Position numbers and translations under genes: made by a program. A stretch of DNA of 64,000 nt from Paenibacillus_V sp046244365. Its GTDB lineage: Bacteria > Bacillota > Bacilli > Paenibacillales > NBRC-103111. The notes under the pieces are model-generated. The model was not told the DNA's origin and made no database searches. It worked only from the letters and a program-made list of their open reading frames with translations. The stretch spans positions 4,960,001 through 5,024,000 of the forward strand of contig NZ_CP176395.1 in assembly GCF_046244365.1 (NCBI RefSeq), in the 5' to 3' direction. Every line of letters starts with the position of its first letter. Position 1 is the stretch's first letter. Below, piece by piece: positions 44,224 to 53,418 of this stretch.

Positions 44224-44682
44224 TTACTCGATGGTATCATAAAGGTCAACCTTCACTTCCGCGATGTCCGGGCGCCCCCATTCCTCCGCTATTTCCAAAT
44301 GCCAGGCCCGAGGGATTCTTTTCAATCCCTGCTCCGCAATCCGCTTATGCAAATACTCGTACGTTTGCTGGATCCCCGTATTCGGACCTTCATGACGGAT
44401 AACGGCATATTTTTGCGAAGGGACCGATACACAGACCATTCCGTCGGGAATATGGCTATCGTCCTTTACTTCGACGCATACCCAGTACCCGTCTTCCTCC
44501 TCCGTGAAGTCCCCCGGGTAAAAAGCGCCAACCAACCGGATCGGGTCCAGCGCTTGTTTGATTTCATGAAGCCGTTCTTTTAAGCGAATCGCCGCTTTCG
44601 GAATTTCAACCGCATATTGATCACCATGGCAAACGATACGCAATCCGACCAGCTTCATCTTATGGAGCTCCTTAATTTTCAC
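44224..44682 (-). CDS. GyrI-like effector-binding domain protein
   Basis: A 152-residue stand-alone AraC_E_bind/GyrI-like domain. GTG 44682 follows AAGGGA, one base after the upstream stop; an open frame to 44772 overlaps the preceding gene and is less likely. The fold is visible in MKLVGLRIVCHG, YWVCVEVKDDSHIPDGMVCV and KYAVIRHEGPNTGIQQTYEYL, with the acidic residue that commonly binds cationic ligands in LEIAEEWGRPD. It may bind small molecules or modulate a target protein; it has no DNA-binding domain. Coupled to the phospholipase-like gene upstream. Confidence 0.78.
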   Translation of the reverse strand: MKIKELHKMKLVGLRIVCHGDQYAVEIPKAAIRLKERLHEIKQALDPIRLVGAFYPGDFTEEEDGYWVCVEVKDDSHIPDGMVCVSVPSQKYAVIRHEGPNTGIQQTYEYLHKRIAEQGLKRIPRAWHLEIAEEWGRPDIAEVKVDLYDTIE

Positions 44683-44683
44683 C

Positions 44684-45340
44684 TTAGTCCCTTCTCTCAA
44701 ATGGTTTTGACGTGTATGTCGCAAGATCCAAGCCAATATCCTCGTAAAACAGCGTAAGCTCTTCGACCGCACTTTCTATGAAACGTTCTACAACGCTGCC
44801 TGTGATGTATCTCGGAGAAATATCCGGTTCTTTCGCCGTATCGGAAAGCCAGTCAAATACATGCTTTCGAAAAGCATTCAGCTCATCGATAGAGTAAAGA
44901 TCATTCCATTCATAAAGAGGGCTGCTGCATACATCCTCGATCAACCTGTTTCTCCATTCGACACTACGAAACAACAGAAAATCCATCTTGATTTCTTCCT
45001 GCCACAAAAGCTCTTTTAAAGCGGCGTTCGAACAGCTAACTTCCCGCTTGACATTTCCCCAGCCGATATCCGCGATGATATGACTCATATAACCGGCAAT
45101 AAACGGCTTGAACCCCGGTTCTGTATGACCGCGCACGGCATTTCGGCAATGCTCTTTTAGCGCCTCCTTGCTCGGAGCCTTTCCCTCGACGGTAGTCAAA
45201 TGCGATCTCTTTTTGGCAGCGGTATCTTGCTTTCTTAGCGTGACGGCATCCGGAGCAATAGCGCCTAACAAAAATGCCGGATGCGGACGGCTATCGAACA
45301 GCCGATAGGCGATTGCAAAATGAATCATAGGCCACGGCAA
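44684..45340 (-). CDS. Zinc-dependent phospholipase C-like protein
   Basis: A 218-residue protein starting at TTG behind AGGTGAG. It resembles the Zn_dep_PLPC family: N-terminal WPMIHFAIAYRLF, then FLLGAIAPDAVTLRK, KKRSHLTTVEG and AGYMSHIIADIGWGN, which supply the His and Asp zinc ligands. No signal peptide, so it is probably cytoplasmic; the substrate is unknown. First gene of a short operon with the effector-binding domain gene. Confidence 0.78.
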   Translation of the reverse strand: MPWPMIHFAIAYRLFDSRPHPAFLLGAIAPDAVTLRKQDTAAKKRSHLTTVEGKAPSKEALKEHCRNAVRGHTEPGFKPFIAGYMSHIIADIGWGNVKREVSCSNAALKELLWQEEIKMDFLLFRSVEWRNRLIEDVCSSPLYEWNDLYSIDELNAFRKHVFDWLSDTAKEPDISPRYITGSVVERFIESAVEELTLFYEDIGLDLATYTSKPFERRD

Positions 45341-45710
45341 TGCGCACTCACCTGCCTCCCTGTTTTCGAACGAGACACCTGCAAATCATTCATTCCGATT
45401 CCTGCAGCAAGACCCTTAAACCTGCTATTTTACTCGCTGCCCAAACATCCGAACCGCACTACTAGAATTTCGATTCGTTACCGCACTTTCCTTCTTTTCC
45501 CTATCCTAACAAAAAGAATGCTTATGTTCGACATATCGGCGCCATCATTCGAAAAAAGGAACCCAGGTCCATAAATGGAGAATGCAGGTTCATTAGGAAA
45601 CCATCCCCTTCAGCCAAAAAGAAAAAGGTTGAGCAGGCATCTAATGCTGCTCAACCTTTTTTTACGTAAAATCCTACTTCTGAAGAAGTTTTTGGCACAG
45701 CCCCTCAGAC
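45341..45710. other. Intergenic region with a fur terminator
   Basis: Apart from the strong hairpin at 45622-45663 and presumably the promoter of the phospholipase-like gene near 45350-45420, I see no gene, repeat or RNA element here. Confidence 0.35.
45622..45663. terminator. Strong bidirectional terminator after fur
   Basis: AAAAAGGTTGAGCAG (45622-45636) pairs with CTGCTCAACCTTTTT (45647-45661), with extra A and T on both sides. Confidence 0.9.
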
Positions 45711-46190
45711 TTAGGAAACCGCTTTGCAATCCCGTTTGCATCCGCCCTTCTTGCAGGTAACATAGACGCCCATAAAATCCAGCCGGTGATCCGTCACGGT
45801 AAACCCGTATTCACGTTCAAGACGTTGCTCGAGCTCTTGCAGCCAATCGTCCTTGATCTCCACAACGGAGCCGCATTCCGTGCAAATGAGATGATGGTGC
45901 ATGTGGGCATGATCGTCGCTCCTCAGATCGAAACGCGCCATTCCGTCGCCGAAATTCATTTTTTCGACCACGTGCAGCTCGCTGAGCAGCTCCAAGGAAC
46001 GGTAAACGGTGGCGAGCCCGATTTCAGGAAACTTGGCTTTCACCCGCATGAACACTTCCTCGGCGCTCAAATGCTCCTCTTCGTTCTCCAGCAGAACCCG
46101 GAGGGTGATTTCGCGCTGGGGCGTCAGTTTATAGCCTTTTGCCTTCAGCTGCCGGTTGATTTTATCGATATTCTCTTCAATGGTCATCAT
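45711..46190 (-). CDS. fur: Ferric uptake regulator Fur
   Basis: A 159-residue metal-dependent repressor of iron-uptake genes. The winged helix (about 15-85) contains YKLTPQREITLRVLLENEEE and GLATVYRSLELLSEL, nearly identical in pattern to B. subtilis Fur. The metal site HAHMHHHLICTECG (about 95-108) and the CKKGGCKRDC cluster at the end give regulatory and structural metal ligands. ATG follows GGGAGGT. An exact PerR-type box upstream mirrors the known PerR control of fur in Bacillus. Likely targets in this window are efeO and the FhuF-like gene. Confidence 0.93.
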   Translation of the reverse strand: MMTIEENIDKINRQLKAKGYKLTPQREITLRVLLENEEEHLSAEEVFMRVKAKFPEIGLATVYRSLELLSELHVVEKMNFGDGMARFDLRSDDHAHMHHHLICTECGSVVEIKDDWLQELEQRLEREYGFTVTDHRLDFMGVYVTCKKGGCKRDCKAVS

Positions 46191-46267
46191 GGTTGAATAC
46201 CTCCCTGCATGAAAAAGCTATTTATGAGCAAAATGGCACTATAGGATAGGCAGCATCGTACAACTAT

Positions 46268-46282
46268 TTATAATCATTATAA
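46268..46282. promoter_or_regulatory. PerR box upstream of fur
   Basis: TTATAATCATTATAA matches the PerR consensus TTATAATNATTATAA at every position, 78 bases upstream of the fur start. In B. subtilis fur is known to be PerR-repressed. Fur-family boxes overlap in sequence, so Fur binding is also possible. Confidence 0.75.
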
Positions 46283-46358
46283 TTTGATACTAACTCAATT
46301 ACGGGAAATATGCAAAGCCTCACCTTTACATTCTTTCGATATCGTTGCCTATAAGAAA

Positions 46359-46384
46359 GAGACAACCGCTTCTCCGGCTGTCTC
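46359..46384 (-). terminator. Terminator after the DUF1835 gene
   Basis: GAGACA (46359-46364) pairs with TGTCTC (46379-46384), and the inner CCG pairs with CGG. A T-rich stretch follows on the minus strand. Confidence 0.65.
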
Positions 46385-46401
46385 CTGACAAAAATGCGAT
46401 T

Positions 46402-47445
46402 TCATGAAGACGTCAGCTTCACGCTAAATTTATAAACCGCACCGGGCAGCCCTTTAAAAACGAGCTTTCCGTCGCTAATTAACGTCCATAGTCTGTACTC
46501 CACGAAAAGATCTCCAACCAACTGCTTCCACTCGGCGATCGCTTCACCGACGATGCGGCCCGCACGAATATAGGAGGCACCGCCCTCTTCGTCCTGCAGC
46601 CTTTTTACGATTCCCATAAGCGACTCGTCAAAATAGGTCTCTTGTACGCTGAGAAGCTTCCCATCCCGCCACAAGCGGAGAAGCCCGTCTCCTCCGGACA
46701 GTTCCAGCCATTCCCGCTCATACCGCCGTCTCTCCTCTTCCGGCAACGGAGTTTCCCACTCCTTACTCATCAGCAGCTCCTGTATGGCTTCAAGGGAAAT
46801 CTCGCCGAGCGCCGCCGGTATGAGCTCACTTTCGTGATGAAGGGCAATTTTGGCATAAGCCTGTGTGATATTGACCGTACAGATCGGATTCGTTCTTTCT
46901 CTTAGCGCATACAAGGCTAAACGCAAACCAACCTGCGCGTGAGCATTGTCGGCGCACCATATCGTTATGTTCTGACGTTCGGGAATGCCTGCCAACCGAT
47001 CCAGCATCGCACCGATTCCATGTTCCCGATTGAATAACTGGTCGTGCATGTAGCCGGCAAACCGTTCGGTCAACCAATGCTGCCTATGCCTCTGCCCGTC
47101 TGTCGTCTCCAACCGCCCGACCGGCCCGATGGAAAATAAATCATTGAACGCGAGCACTTCGCTTGCTTGACGCATTCCGGCATTGCTTAGCGCCACCTTC
47201 AGGGATCCCGCATCCGAGAGTCCGAATAGGAGATGAATGCAATTTCGGCGTTCATCCGCTTCTCTTTTGCGTTCGCGGCTTGCTTGTACATAGGCAGTCC
47301 ACATGTCGACGATTTGTCCGGCAAATTCGTCTTTCCCAGTAGAAGGCTGTGCGTTCGCACAATCGGCACGCTCTAATACCTTTTGAATAAAAGCCCGTGC
47401 CTCCCAGTCTTCAAGCTCGTGCAGTTCGTTGTTGCGGAATTCCAC
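46402..47445 (-). CDS. DUF1835 domain-containing protein
   Basis: A 347-residue cytoplasmic protein. DUF1835 starts about residue 68 (CIHLLFGLSDAGSLKVAL) and includes VLAFNDLFSIGPVGRL. The C-terminal region with WRDGKLLSVQETYFDESLM and the following helices corresponds to the accompanying DUF3658. The role of these domains is unknown. GTG start behind AAGAAGG. It is between fur and the oxidoreductase gene, with its own terminator. Confidence 0.78.
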   Translation of the reverse strand: MEFRNNELHELEDWEARAFIQKVLERADCANAQPSTGKDEFAGQIVDMWTAYVQASRERKREADERRNCIHLLFGLSDAGSLKVALSNAGMRQASEVLAFNDLFSIGPVGRLETTDGQRHRQHWLTERFAGYMHDQLFNREHGIGAMLDRLAGIPERQNITIWCADNAHAQVGLRLALYALRERTNPICTVNITQAYAKIALHHESELIPAALGEISLEAIQELLMSKEWETPLPEEERRRYEREWLELSGGDGLLRLWRDGKLLSVQETYFDESLMGIVKRLQDEEGGASYIRAGRIVGEAIAEWKQLVGDLFVEYRLWTLISDGKLVFKGLPGAVYKFSVKLTSS

Positions 47446-47570
47446 CTAACCTTCTTCCCTTCGTTAAAATAGCGCGGTTCAAGCTACTCGAAGATTCGTT
47501 TGGTAATGTCTTACATATTTATTGTCGGGAATGAACGAGGCGATGTCAAGCCATATGAACGCTTTGTATC

Positions 47571-47605
47571 AAAAAAAAGCAAGCAGATCGGCCCGATCCG
47601 CTTGC
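47571..47605 (-). terminator. Terminator after the FAD oxidoreductase gene
   Basis: GCAAGCAGATCGG (47579-47591) pairs with CCGATCCGCTTGC (47593-47605) with one mismatch, followed on the minus strand by eight T. Confidence 0.85.
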
Positions 47606-47635
47606 CAGCGATCATATTGTGCGAGCAACCAGCAG

Positions 47636-48883
47636 CTATCGTTTAAACTCCACGCCCTGCCTGCTCAGCAGATCATGCAGCGCAGCGATCGAGACGTCTT
47701 TCACGGAGCACGAATCGTTCATGGCGATCGAAGCGGCGATGCCCGATGCTTGCCCCAAGGCATAGCAGGTAGGCTGCACCCTCATGGAAGACATCGCAAC
47801 ATGGGTAGCGGATATCGCTCTGCCTGCGACGAGCAGGTTTTCGAGCGTGCCGGAAACCATGCAGCGATACGGGATATCGTATCCGCTAACGTGACGCTCG
47901 TCGGTCGTTCCTTTGCCGTCCGGGCTATGAATGTCGATCTCGTAGTTCGTTTGGGCGACGACATCGTCAAACCGCGTCCCGCCTTCCACGTCATGCTCCG
48001 TCAGCGTATAGAGGCCTTGAATCTGATTCGTTTCGCGAACGCCTACCTGGCCGGCGATATGTGCCAAAGCATAAGTCTCGAATCCGTTTTTCTGCAAGTA
48101 ATAGACGATCGAGAACACCTGCTTCAGCGCCTCCGTCTCGGCGTAATTGATGTCTTCGATTTTGGCTCCGTTCCCCTTAACGCGCGACATATTGACGAGG
48201 AGTGTTCCGTCTTTATTTTTCTCCCAGAACAGGCGGCGTCCCTGTGGCAAATCGGACACCGTTTCATAGGCATAGCAGCCCTCGGGCAGTATGCTTTTGA
48301 CCGGCTTCCCCGTATTTTGCATCATGAACATCAGCGTCATCGGCTGGGTCAAGCCGTCCGTTTCGCGGCCGGAGCTGTAAGGAACGCCTGCGTCAATCGC
48401 CACTCTCGCATCGCCCGTACAATCGATGAACTGATTCGCCTCGAACGCTTTCAAGCCCTCTCTCGTCGAAACGATGACGGCCTTCAAACGGTTACCTTCG
48501 CTGACGGCGCCTACAAACTCGGCATGGTAGTACACCCGGACGTTCTCTTTCTTCATCTTTTCGTTCAAATAATAGCGCAGCACGAACGGCGAATATTGCG
48601 GCGAGATGGACTCGTCGTGATGATCGGGCAAATATTCAGCCAGCACCTCGGCGATCATTTCGCGGTAAATCCCGGTTACGTTCCCGATCGGCATAAAGAT
48701 ACTGACGTTTCCAAGCGTTCCCATCCCGCCAAGCTGTCCGGATTGCTCCAATAGAATAACCGTTTTCCCGCAGCGGGACGCGCTGATGGCTGCAGCCGTG
48801 CCGGCGGGTCCTCCGCCGATCACGACAACATCCGCCGAAGCATGGACGTCGACATGTCTCTGGAATGCATATGAAGTGTTCAT
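47636..48883 (-). CDS. FAD-dependent oxidoreductase (FAD_oxidored family)
   Basis: A 415-residue flavoprotein. The N-terminal Rossmann motif is DVVVIGGGPAGTAAAISASR (about 18-37), the ADP-ribose strand is TVILLEQSGQLGG, and the family's second nucleotide segment FIDCTGDARVAIDAGVPY is near 170. The C terminus shows NLLVAGRAISATHVAMSSMR, which holds FAD. Substrates of the family are poorly defined; sugar- or cell-wall-related ones are frequent. It is divergent from a LacI-type regulator, which probably controls it according to a sugar-like ligand. Confidence 0.85.
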   Translation of the reverse strand: MNTSYAFQRHVDVHASADVVVIGGGPAGTAAAISASRCGKTVILLEQSGQLGGMGTLGNVSIFMPIGNVTGIYREMIAEVLAEYLPDHHDESISPQYSPFVLRYYLNEKMKKENVRVYYHAEFVGAVSEGNRLKAVIVSTREGLKAFEANQFIDCTGDARVAIDAGVPYSSGRETDGLTQPMTLMFMMQNTGKPVKSILPEGCYAYETVSDLPQGRRLFWEKNKDGTLLVNMSRVKGNGAKIEDINYAETEALKQVFSIVYYLQKNGFETYALAHIAGQVGVRETNQIQGLYTLTEHDVEGGTRFDDVVAQTNYEIDIHSPDGKGTTDERHVSGYDIPYRCMVSGTLENLLVAGRAISATHVAMSSMRVQPTCYALGQASGIAASIAMNDSCSVKDVSIAALHDLLSRQGVEFKR

Positions 48884-48927
48884 CGTTCTGCACCTCTTCT
48901 CATTGATTATGCTTTCAGTTTAGCGTA

Positions 48928-48937
48928 AGTTATAACT
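48928..48937. promoter_or_regulatory. Possible operator between the oxidoreductase and LacI genes
   Basis: AGTTATAACT is a perfect ten-base palindrome about 45 bases upstream of the oxidoreductase start, in the divergent promoter region. LacI-family operators are usually longer, so this is weak. Confidence 0.35.
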
Positions 48938-49006
48938 ATATTTTAGTTTCATTTTACCTTTAAAGATAACGGACGATTCTATCAAGAAGAGGAGCAAGGA
49001 ACCGTT

Positions 49007-50038
49007 ATGCGCAAGAAAAAGGAAGTCACCCTCCAAACCATCGCCGATGAGCTGCAGCTGACCATTCATACGGTATCCAAAGCGCTTCGCGGTTTGCCCG
49101 GCATGTCGGAGTCCACGAGAAGAGATATTTTTGAGGCGGCGCGCAGGCTTGGGTACAAAACCAAGGAGCAGGAGCTTAGCGTCGGTTACGAAAAGCTTCC
49201 TTTGCTTTCGACCAAGCGGCGGCGCTTTACGATGATCATGACGCAGGATGCGCCCTTCTATCAAATCCAATTTCAAGGCATTCAGGAGCGTTTGCAGGAA
49301 TGGGGCCATACCGTATCCGCCACATTCCTTCCGAATGCGGCGAGTGCGCAGGCCGACGCATCCTATTGGATGGAAAGCATGGACCTGCACTATTATGACG
49401 GCCTGTTCATTCCGCCCGCCATACCCGAGCGGCTTGAGCATGCCTTTCTTCAGCTCCCGATGCCGAAAGTGCTGATCAATTACCCGCCGGCGATCGCAAC
49501 CGTGGACAGCGTCATATGGGATGTAGTGGCAGCCATTCATCAATCCGTCAACCACTTTCTCTCGATGGGGCATAACCGTATCCTGTATATGGGCGATATT
49601 CATAAGCATCGCGGCTTTCAGCTGCGCTGGCAAGCCTTTCAAGAAGCCATGCATAGACTTGGTGCGGAAGCGGTGCCTGAAGATCATATTACGGACCGTT
49701 CGGCATCGGGCGATTCCTGGATGTCGACGCTCAAGGAAAAACTGCAGCGCGGACGCTATACCGCCATTCTCTGTGCGGTCCAGCAAGATTTGCCCGGCAT
49801 CATCTATGCCCTGCAGTCCGTTAACCTATCCATTCCGGAGGATATCTCGCTCATTAGTTTGGAGGATATGGAGAACCGCCGGTTTCCACAGCTGTCGAGG
49901 CCGCTCCTTCTTATGAAGGAAGCGGGACGCCGTGCTGCCGAACGTCTGCTGTGGCGGATCGCCAACCCCGATGAACCGTTCGAACATATCCGTTTGCAGG
50001 GCAGCTTCTACAAAGGCGGCACCGTCAGAAAAATATAA
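49007..50038 (+). CDS. LacI family transcriptional regulator
   Basis: A 343-residue regulator. The N-terminal helix-turn-helix reads VTLQTIADELQLTIHTVSKA followed by the hinge GLPGMSESTRRDIFEAARRLGY. The rest is a periplasmic-binding-like ligand domain (HFLSMGHNRILYMGDIHKHR, IPEDISLISLEDMENRRFPQ). ATG follows AGAGGAG. It is divergent from the FAD oxidoreductase gene, its probable target. The ligand is unknown, a carbohydrate being usual. Confidence 0.9.
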   Translation: MRKKKEVTLQTIADELQLTIHTVSKALRGLPGMSESTRRDIFEAARRLGYKTKEQELSVGYEKLPLLSTKRRRFTMIMTQDAPFYQIQFQGIQERLQEWGHTVSATFLPNAASAQADASYWMESMDLHYYDGLFIPPAIPERLEHAFLQLPMPKVLINYPPAIATVDSVIWDVVAAIHQSVNHFLSMGHNRILYMGDIHKHRGFQLRWQAFQEAMHRLGAEAVPEDHITDRSASGDSWMSTLKEKLQRGRYTAILCAVQQDLPGIIYALQSVNLSIPEDISLISLEDMENRRFPQLSRPLLLMKEAGRRAAERLLWRIANPDEPFEHIRLQGSFYKGGTVRKI

Positions 50039-50099
50039 AGACGCAGCAAAACAAACAGACGCCTCGGAGTCGATTTGTACGGGGGGCATGAAACGGTAA

Positions 50100-50125
50100 A
50101 AACCGGCCTCCGCTGAGACCGGCTT
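50100..50125 (-). terminator. Terminator of the two-component operon
   Basis: On the minus strand a nine-pair stem (50125-50117 with 50108-50100), including two G-U pairs, is followed by T residues. It overlaps the stop codon of the lipoprotein gene. Confidence 0.65.
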
Positions 50126-51248
50126 AATAAAACTCTATAATATAGGGAGGTTGGTCCGGTAGAACGACTGCCGGGCGGAGTGCCGGTGCCGGGGCCGGAT
50201 ACGATTTCCGTCCGTAGACCAGCAGCTTTTTGCTGTCGGGACTCCAGTCCATATGAAGCGGAATCAGCCCTTTATAGATCGATTTCTCGTTCATGACGGC
50301 ATTTCCTTGCAGCTTGACGACGAAAATGTTTTCGCGACCTTTGGAGTATGCGATATATTTGCGGTCGGCCGATACACGGAATGTGCCGATTTGCTCCACC
50401 AGCGGGAACGAACTCGCCTTGCGAGTGTCGTACAGAGTTAGCGTACCTTGGGCACCAACATACACGAACTGATTTTCGCTGACAAAATCCATGCCCGCTT
50501 CGCTGCTGGCAAGCTGCTCGAACTGGCCGGTAAAGACACCGGCGGCGATCTTTCCGTAAACGATGGCGGATTGGCTGCCCGAATAGTTGCAGATCAGCGC
50601 GCTTTTCCCGTCATCCGAAATTTTGATATCGAACTGACTGTACTCCGCATTCGTTCGGTCGATCGTGTATTCGCTCCGCGTCTGCCCGCTCACATCGTAC
50701 ACGACGATCTGCGCTTCCGTTTGTTTGCGTTTGCCCTTCACATAAGCGACATAACGGCTGTTATTCGACCAAGTCACAGCACTCTTCCGCATGGAGCCGT
50801 CGGCAAAATCCGAAATGCGAAGCTCTTTATTCGTCGCCAGCTGAAGAATGGCCAGTTGTTCCTTGCCGTTCTCCTCCCAAACCGTGGTAACGAAGGCCCC
50901 GTCGGGAGAGGCGCCCGTTACTTCAGCTTGTCCGTTTACTTCCGCTACTTTCTGCCTGGACCGGTTCACATAATCGACAAGCTCGATGCCGGTCGGGCCG
51001 CCTCTGCGCCCAAAAGCCCCGAGCACTTGGTTATGGCCCGCCCACCCAAGCAGCTCGCCGGTGCTATCTTCATTCTCCAGCAGCTTATACATTTTCTTCA
51101 CCGCGAATTCCTCGTTCCCGGCAGAACGCTCCTGGGTCTCTTCCGAATCGGGAATGATGACGGTTTTGCCGGTCAAGCCGTCCGTGCAGCCCGCCGCAAC
51201 GGCAGCCAAGAGTACGACTGGCAGGAGCCTTTTCCTTATTTTCTTCAC
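50124..51248 (-). CDS. Propeller-like lipoprotein linked to a two-component system
   Basis: A 374-residue lipoprotein starting at GTG behind GGGAGG. The signal ends AVAAGC (Cys21). The mature part has repeating beta-propeller blades with TolB/WD40-like signatures: GASPDGAFVTTVWEENGKEQ, VTWSNNSRYVAYVKGKR, FRVSADRKYIAYSKG and MDWSPDSKKLLVYGR. Such proteins often bind partners outside the cell and could act with the histidine kinase. It lies three bases after the kinase gene and forms the end of the operon. The function is inferred only from context. Confidence 0.72.
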   Translation of the reverse strand: MKKIRKRLLPVVLLAAVAAGCTDGLTGKTVIIPDSEETQERSAGNEEFAVKKMYKLLENEDSTGELLGWAGHNQVLGAFGRRGGPTGIELVDYVNRSRQKVAEVNGQAEVTGASPDGAFVTTVWEENGKEQLAILQLATNKELRISDFADGSMRKSAVTWSNNSRYVAYVKGKRKQTEAQIVVYDVSGQTRSEYTIDRTNAEYSQFDIKISDDGKSALICNYSGSQSAIVYGKIAAGVFTGQFEQLASSEAGMDFVSENQFVYVGAQGTLTLYDTRKASSFPLVEQIGTFRVSADRKYIAYSKGRENIFVVKLQGNAVMNEKSIYKGLIPLHMDWSPDSKKLLVYGRKSYPAPAPALRPAVVLPDQPPYIIEFY

Positions 51249-51251
51249 CGC

Positions 51252-52703
51252 CTAGCCCTCCCTTTCGTCATCGGCTGCCGGCAATGAAATGGCCACAACC
51301 GTCTTGCGATTCGCGCTCTCTATTCCGAGCGATCCTTGATGATCCTGTACGATCGTCTGACAAATGCTGAGCCCCAAGCCGTTGCTGCCCTGCTCCTTGG
51401 CCTTGCGCTTATCGGCGCGATAGAACGGCTCGAATAAATGTTCCAGATGCTCAGGCGGTATGTCTTCGCTTTGATTGATGATGCTCAGATTCACTTGATC
51501 CACGGCACGACGGGCGGATACGGCAATCTCGGAATGGGGATCGCTGTACTTGATCGCGTTATCGAGCACGTTGATGAACAGCTGCCGGAGTTTGTCCGCA
51601 TTCCCGCTTACAAGCAGCCCCGCTTCCGCGCCGCACTGGATCGACTTTCCGTATCGCTCGGCTTTAATCGCCATCCCGTCGCAAACCTCGCTCAGTATGC
51701 GCCCCGCATCGACGATCTCGAACGCTTCAAGCCCGGAGGATTCCTTCGAGAGCTCCAGCAGCCGCAGCACCATAACATGCAGTCTTTTGCTTTCATCGAC
51801 AATATGATTCATGCCCTTGCCGAAGAAAACGGCATCGTCTCTCCCGTTCTCTTTGATCATTTCCGCATAGCCGAGAATGGTCGTCAGCGGGGTTTTGAGC
51901 TCGTGGGTGACATTGTCAAAAAACTGCTTGCGGTGACGGTTCAACTCCTCAAGCCGGTCGCGGTCTTGCTCGATTCTAAGGATTTGCGCTTTGATCTTCC
52001 CGATCATTTTGCTGAAATTATCGGCCAGCATGCCGATTTCATCTCTTCTTTTCACCTCTATGCGGATGTCAAGATTCCCGTTAGCCACTTCGGTTGAAGC
52101 TTTGGCAAGTCTAACGAGCGGAATCGTCATATTTCTGGACAAAATGTACGAGAACAAGAAAGCAGCCGCAAAGATTGCAAGGGTCGCGTAAAAAATAATG
52201 TCCAAAATCGTTCGGCTCTGTTCGTACAAATAGGTGAAATCCTTGGAAAACCGCAAAATGCCGACCTTGCTGCCGTCAACCAGGTAGGAATAATAGACCT
52301 GGGACAGGCCGTTTGCGTAGGAAATGGAATACGCCGTCTTCCCGGTCAGCGCTTGCTTAAGGTCATCATCCCCGCCGTCAAACTTCGCTTCGTCGGTTGC
52401 AAACAGCAAATCGCCTTTGACGGAGTAGGCGCCGACGGCGCTCGACGTAACATATCGCAGCTCTTCCGCCATCTCCTTGGCCATTTGCTGAAAATACATC
52501 TCGTCGTTATCGAAATGATTGATCATGAATGCTTGCTTTACATAGACGCCGCTGTTTTTCTTTAAGCCGATCAAATCCTGCGTCATGATGTTCTCGTTGC
52601 TGCGCTCGATGATCCGGACGACAGCTTGGTTCAGCACCAAGAGAGAGACGGAGAAAATAATCAAAAAACCGACCAGAAATTTCGCTTTGATTGTCGGAAA
52701 CAT
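51252..52703 (-). CDS. Sensor histidine kinase (HAMP/HisKA/HATPase)
   Basis: This kinase of about 483 residues phosphorylates the response regulator encoded just upstream. ATG 52703 follows AGGTGG; a start at 52727 would overlap the regulator. It has one helix near the N terminus, an extracellular sensor region of about 130 residues, a second helix near 170, and a HAMP domain (RNMTIPLVRLAKASTEVANG). The phospho-acceptor is in FFDNVTHELKTPLTTILGYA, the N box is NVLDNAIKYSD, and G2 is GLGLSICQTIV. The stimulus is unknown. The propeller lipoprotein downstream may take part in sensing. Confidence 0.9.
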   Translation of the reverse strand: MFPTIKAKFLVGFLIIFSVSLLVLNQAVVRIIERSNENIMTQDLIGLKKNSGVYVKQAFMINHFDNDEMYFQQMAKEMAEELRYVTSSAVGAYSVKGDLLFATDEAKFDGGDDDLKQALTGKTAYSISYANGLSQVYYSYLVDGSKVGILRFSKDFTYLYEQSRTILDIIFYATLAIFAAAFLFSYILSRNMTIPLVRLAKASTEVANGNLDIRIEVKRRDEIGMLADNFSKMIGKIKAQILRIEQDRDRLEELNRHRKQFFDNVTHELKTPLTTILGYAEMIKENGRDDAVFFGKGMNHIVDESKRLHVMVLRLLELSKESSGLEAFEIVDAGRILSEVCDGMAIKAERYGKSIQCGAEAGLLVSGNADKLRQLFINVLDNAIKYSDPHSEIAVSARRAVDQVNLSIINQSEDIPPEHLEHLFEPFYRADKRKAKEQGSNGLGLSICQTIVQDHQGSLGIESANRKTVVAISLPAADDEREG

Positions 52704-52707
52704 GACG

Positions 52708-53418
52708 TTATTCCACCTGTTTCTCAAATTTATAGCCTATGCCGAAGACAGTCACGATCAAGTCGTTCATGTCCAGTTTTTTGCGCAGCCGTTGAATATG
52801 AATATCGACCGTCCGGGTATCCCCCGCGTAGTCATACCCCCAAACAAAATCGAGCAGCTCGGTTCTGGTAAAAATTTTACCCTTATAGTTGTATAAAGTA
52901 AGGAGAAGATCGAATTCCTTCGGAGTTAGATCGACGATTTCATCGTTTTTCTTCACCCGTCTCTCCGCCTTAATGATCTCGATGTTTCGAAAACGAATAC
53001 CGAACTCGGCCGGCTCCCCGATCGAACGATTCGCTTGCTGCATACGCCGAAGAACCGTCCGAATTCTGGCGATGACCTCGCGCAGATCGAACGGCTTCGT
53101 TATGTAATCGTCGGCGCCGTATTCAAGGCCTACCAGCTTATCCGCGATATCCGATTTGGCGGTTAGCATAATAATGGGGATGTTCGCGGTTTCCGTCACT
53201 TTCTTGCAAACGTCGAGGCCGCTTACATCCGGAAGCATCCAGTCGAGCAAGAGCATGTCCGGCTCGAACCTCTCGAGCTCGCGCAGCCCTTCCGCTCCGC
53301 TATGGGCAGCAACCGTCTCAAAGCCCTCTTTATTCAATCCGTATGCAAGTAAATCGGCAATCGCTACTTCATCCTCGATGATCAAGATTCTCGTCTTGTC
53401 TATGACGTTCCACCCCAT
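52708..53418 (-). CDS. OmpR-family response regulator
   Basis: A 236-residue regulator. ATG 53418 follows AGGAT; longer frames to 53535 do not fit the family. The receiver has the acidic pair in ILIIEDEVAIADL, the phospho-accepting Asp in LLLDWMLPDVSGLD, and the conserved Thr/Lys in IIMLTAKSD and YITKPFDLRE. The C-terminal winged helix includes TPKEFDLLLTLYNYKGKIF and DTRTVDIHIQRLRKKL. First gene of the operon with kinase and lipoprotein. Confidence 0.92.
   Translation of the reverse strand: MGWNVIDKTRILIIEDEVAIADLLAYGLNKEGFETVAAHSGAEGLRELERFEPDMLLLDWMLPDVSGLDVCKKVTETANIPIIMLTAKSDIADKLVGLEYGADDYITKPFDLREVIARIRTVLRRMQQANRSIGEPAEFGIRFRNIEIIKAERRVKKNDEIVDLTPKEFDLLLTLYNYKGKIFTRTELLDFVWGYDYAGDTRTVDIHIQRLRKKLDMNDLIVTVFGIGYKFEKQVE

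Noticed and set aside
47522..48754. A 410-codon plus-strand frame
   Set aside because: Antisense to the FAD oxidoreductase gene, which shows clear nucleotide-binding motifs.
48920..49786. A 288-codon minus-strand frame
   Set aside because: Antisense to the LacI-family regulator with an evident helix-turn-helix.
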